Below, one piece after another: positions 49,575 to 51,224 of a DNA stretch of 51,224 bases (within the stretch, counting starts at the first letter, position 1; each line of letters starts with the position of its first letter). Position numbers and translations under genes: made by a program. Origin of the DNA: an uncultured Pelosinus sp. (GTDB lineage: Bacteria > Bacillota > Negativicutes > Sporomusales > Acetonemataceae); the NCBI GenBank assembly GCA_900542835.1, contig UQPB01000022.1, positions 1-51,224 on the forward strand, written 5' to 3'. The notes under the pieces were generated by a model. The model searched no databases and was not told the DNA's origin. It worked only from the letters and a program-made list of their open reading frames with translations.

Positions 49575-50465
49575 ATGGGAAAATTGGTGGAATGCGTGCC
49601 CAACTTCAGCGAGGGACGCCGTGAGGATGTGATCAGGCAGATTGTCGCGGCGGCGGCGAGTGTTCCGGCAATTAAACTGCTGGACGTACAGTCAGATCCC
49701 AGCCATAACCGGACGGTGGTATCCTTTGTCGGACCGCCGGAAGCTGTCAAGCAGGCGGCGTTTGATGCCTGCGTCAAAGCGGCGGAGTTAATCGATATGG
49801 AGGAGCATCATGGCGAACATCCGCGCATTGGCGCCGCCGATGTCATTCCGTTTATTCCGGTGCGGGGCGTCAGCCTGGAGGAATGTGTCGCCCTGGCCGA
49901 TGAGCTGGGGCGGGAAATCGCTGAGCAGCTGCAAATTCCCGTCTATATGTACGAGGCCGCCGCTAAACGGCCGGACCGCAAAAACCTGCCGGATGTACGT
50001 AAAGGACAATACGAAGGCTTGAAAACGGCGATTGCCGAACCGCAGCGGCAGCCAGATTACGGACCGGCAAGGCTGCATCCCCGCGCCGGCGCTACCGCGG
50101 TCGGAGCCAGGCAGTTTTTAATTGCCTATAATATTAATTTGGGTACCGGCGATGTCAGTATCGCCAAGCGAATTGCCAATACCATCCGGGAAGCCAAGGG
50201 CGGCTTCAGATATTGCCGGGCAATGGGGATTCTGCTGGAGGAGCGCAATATTGCCCAGGTAACGATTAATATGACCAACTATGAAGGAACGCCGCTGCAT
50301 CGGGTATTTGAAACGGTAAAAAACGAAGCGGCCCGTTATGGGGTTGCCGTTGTCGGCAGTGAAATTGTTGGCATGGTGCCGTTGCAGGCGCTGATTGACA
50401 CAGCTGATTATTATCTGCGCCTGGAAGGTTTTAGCCGCAGGCAGGTCATGGAAGAAAATTTATAA
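49575..50465 (+). CDS. ftcD: Glutamate formimidoyltransferase
   Basis: 296 aa. It moves the formimino group from formiminoglutamate to tetrahydrofolate, giving glutamate and 5-formimino-THF. Begins MGKLVECVPNFSEGRR, the family hallmark, with HNRTVVSFVG and EHHGEHPRIGAADVIPFIP, whose His residues are at the active site. It contains only the transferase part; in animals the cyclodeaminase is fused to it, here it is the next gene. Start ATG 49575 is 8 nt after GGGAGG; the upstream ATG at 49557 overlaps the hutI stop. Confidence 0.93.
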   Translation: MGKLVECVPNFSEGRREDVIRQIVAAAASVPAIKLLDVQSDPSHNRTVVSFVGPPEAVKQAAFDACVKAAELIDMEEHHGEHPRIGAADVIPFIPVRGVSLEECVALADELGREIAEQLQIPVYMYEAAAKRPDRKNLPDVRKGQYEGLKTAIAEPQRQPDYGPARLHPRAGATAVGARQFLIAYNINLGTGDVSIAKRIANTIREAKGGFRYCRAMGILLEERNIAQVTINMTNYEGTPLHRVFETVKNEAARYGVAVVGSEIVGMVPLQALIDTADYYLRLEGFSRRQVMEENL

Positions 50466-50485
50466 GCTGCATTGGAGGGAAAACG

Positions 50486-51124
50486 ATGCTGATTGAGCAG
50501 ACAATTACCGCTTTCCTGCAGGCGTTGCAATCTGATTCGCCGGCTCCGGGCGGCGGCAGCGCCGCGGCTTTGACAGGGGCGACCGGGGCCGCTCTGGCAA
50601 TCATGGTCGGCAAGCTGACTCTTGCCAATGAAAAATATGAACCGGTGCATGACGAATGCGGCAAGCTTGCCGCCGCGCTGAGCGCCTGCCTGGATAAGCT
50701 GACACTTTATATCGATGCGGATACAGCGGCCTTCAGCCAAGTCATGGCTGCGTATAAGCTGCCGAAAGCGACAACAGATGAAAAGGCGGCCCGTACTGCC
50801 GCCGTCCAGACTGCGTTGAAGCAGGCGGCCGCATTGCCGCTGGCGGTAGCGCAAACCTGCGTAGAGGTTCTGGAGCTGGCGGCAAGAATGCTGGCCATTG
50901 GCAACACCAACGCTGCCAGCGACGCGGCGGTAGCGGGCAGACTGGCCGAGGCCGCCATGTGGTCGGCAATCTATAATGTGCGGATTAATTTAGCCTCAAT
51001 TAAGGACGTGAGTTTTATTGACGCAACAACAGCCGCAGTTGCGCGTGAAATTGACCGCGCTGAGACGCTAATGCGGCAATTTGTACCAGCCGTAAATGTA
51101 AAAATCCAGGTAAACACTGATTAA
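50486..51124 (+). CDS. fchA: Formimidoyltetrahydrofolate cyclodeaminase
   Basis: 212 aa, helical. It converts 5-formimino-THF to 5,10-methenyl-THF and ammonia. The signature SPAPGGGSAAALTGATGAALAIMVGKLT and the later GNTNAASDAAVAGRLAEAAMWSAIYNVRINL are diagnostic. It follows ftcD by 20 bp with GGAGGG and is the last recognised gene. Together with fhs it feeds histidine carbon into the folate pool; the methenyl-THF cyclohydrolase (folD) is not in the window. Confidence 0.93.
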   Translation: MLIEQTITAFLQALQSDSPAPGGGSAAALTGATGAALAIMVGKLTLANEKYEPVHDECGKLAAALSACLDKLTLYIDADTAAFSQVMAAYKLPKATTDEKAARTAAVQTALKQAAALPLAVAQTCVEVLELAARMLAIGNTNAASDAAVAGRLAEAAMWSAIYNVRINLASIKDVSFIDATTAAVAREIDRAETLMRQFVPAVNVKIQVNTD

Positions 51125-51171
51125 TATTCGCCGCGCAGATGACGGTTTCATTTAATCGGTGCTTAGCCAGT

Positions 51172-51224
51172 ACCTCCGTGCATTACTCTGTGTCCTCCGT
51201 GGAATCGTTCCCTGACCACTTTTG
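51172..51224. repeat. Half-copy of the 'cctccgtgg' intergenic repeat (runs off the window)
   Basis: CTCTGTGTCCTCCGTGGAAT followed by CGTTCCCTGACCACTTTTG aligns with the right arm of the palindrome at 12773-12813 (CTCTGCGTTCCTCTGTGGAA, then TCGTTCCTTGCTTACTTTTG). Its other arm is not visible in the 50 bases upstream; the window ends within or just after the element. Confidence 0.65.

Noticed and set aside
1..51224. CRISPR arrays, transposases, integrases, prophage genes
   Set aside because: No regularly spaced direct repeats and no recombinase or phage structural motifs were seen; the Com-like domain is a fused module in a metabolic operon, not evidence of a prophage.

Overview
The window reads as chromosome of an anaerobic, diderm Firmicute of the Negativicutes (Sporomusa/Pelosinus-like). 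Gram-positive-type traits (glmS ribozyme, cdaA-cdaR-glmM cluster, ARG-box arginine operon, cwlD-like amidase, strong GGAGG ribosome binding sites, many GTG/TTG starts) occur together with outer-membrane traits (ExbB-ExbD-TonB, TonB-dependent receptors, a porin-type barrel). Almost every gene is on the + strand. The genus is an inference; no 16S rRNA is present.

Layout. 1-4.4 kb: end of a tRNA (probably Leu), two small coiled-coil genes, a VOC-like gene, tRNA-Gln, a GT51 transglycosylase (- strand), a cell-wall amidase and a LigB-like protein. 4.4-12.6 kb: complete arginine operon argCJBDFGH behind a promoter with two ARG-box-like operators. 12.6-14.5 kb: a palindromic intergenic repeat, ilvE and a small membrane protein behind a Fur-box-like site (- strand). 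14.6-30.5 kb: an iron/heme acquisition island. 30.7-37.6 kb: cdaA-cdaR-FAD oxidoreductase-glmM, then a ribozyme-controlled glmS. 37.9-43 kb: C39-like peptidase, alpha/beta hydrolase and a large BTAD/ATPase regulator. 43.2-51.1 kb: fhs-hutG-hutU-hutI-ftcD-fchA, which takes urocanate to glutamate and one-carbon folates. hutH and folD are not in the window.

The 14.6-30.5 kb island is the most unusual part. Three transcription units, (A) exbB-exbD-tonB-receptor 1, (B) receptor 2 and (C) a zinc-ribbon/binding-protein fusion, a flavodoxin and the radical-SAM heme-degrading enzyme HutW, each start with the same module. The module is a TTGACA-N17 promoter overlapping a Fur-box-like sequence, followed about 50-60 nt past the predicted start by a nearly identical ~60-nt leader. 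In the leader a small GAGC/GCTC hairpin shares its 3' strand with an intrinsic-terminator hairpin, as in an attenuator. The two receptors are 1587 and 1590 aa, about twice the usual size: a full plug and TonB-dependent barrel is followed in the same chain by a second, porin-like barrel holding a fast-diverging insert of about 300 residues. The first protein of unit C joins a phage Mu Com-like CxxC...CxxC zinc ribbon to a BtuF/HmuT-type binding fold with no signal peptide, so it is probably cytoplasmic. Together this looks like a Fur-controlled uptake and anaerobic heme-degradation system with a shared RNA leader and unusual double-barrel receptors.

All calls come from reading the sequence and remembered family features. 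No database or folding program was used, so family names and RNA structures should be read as such.
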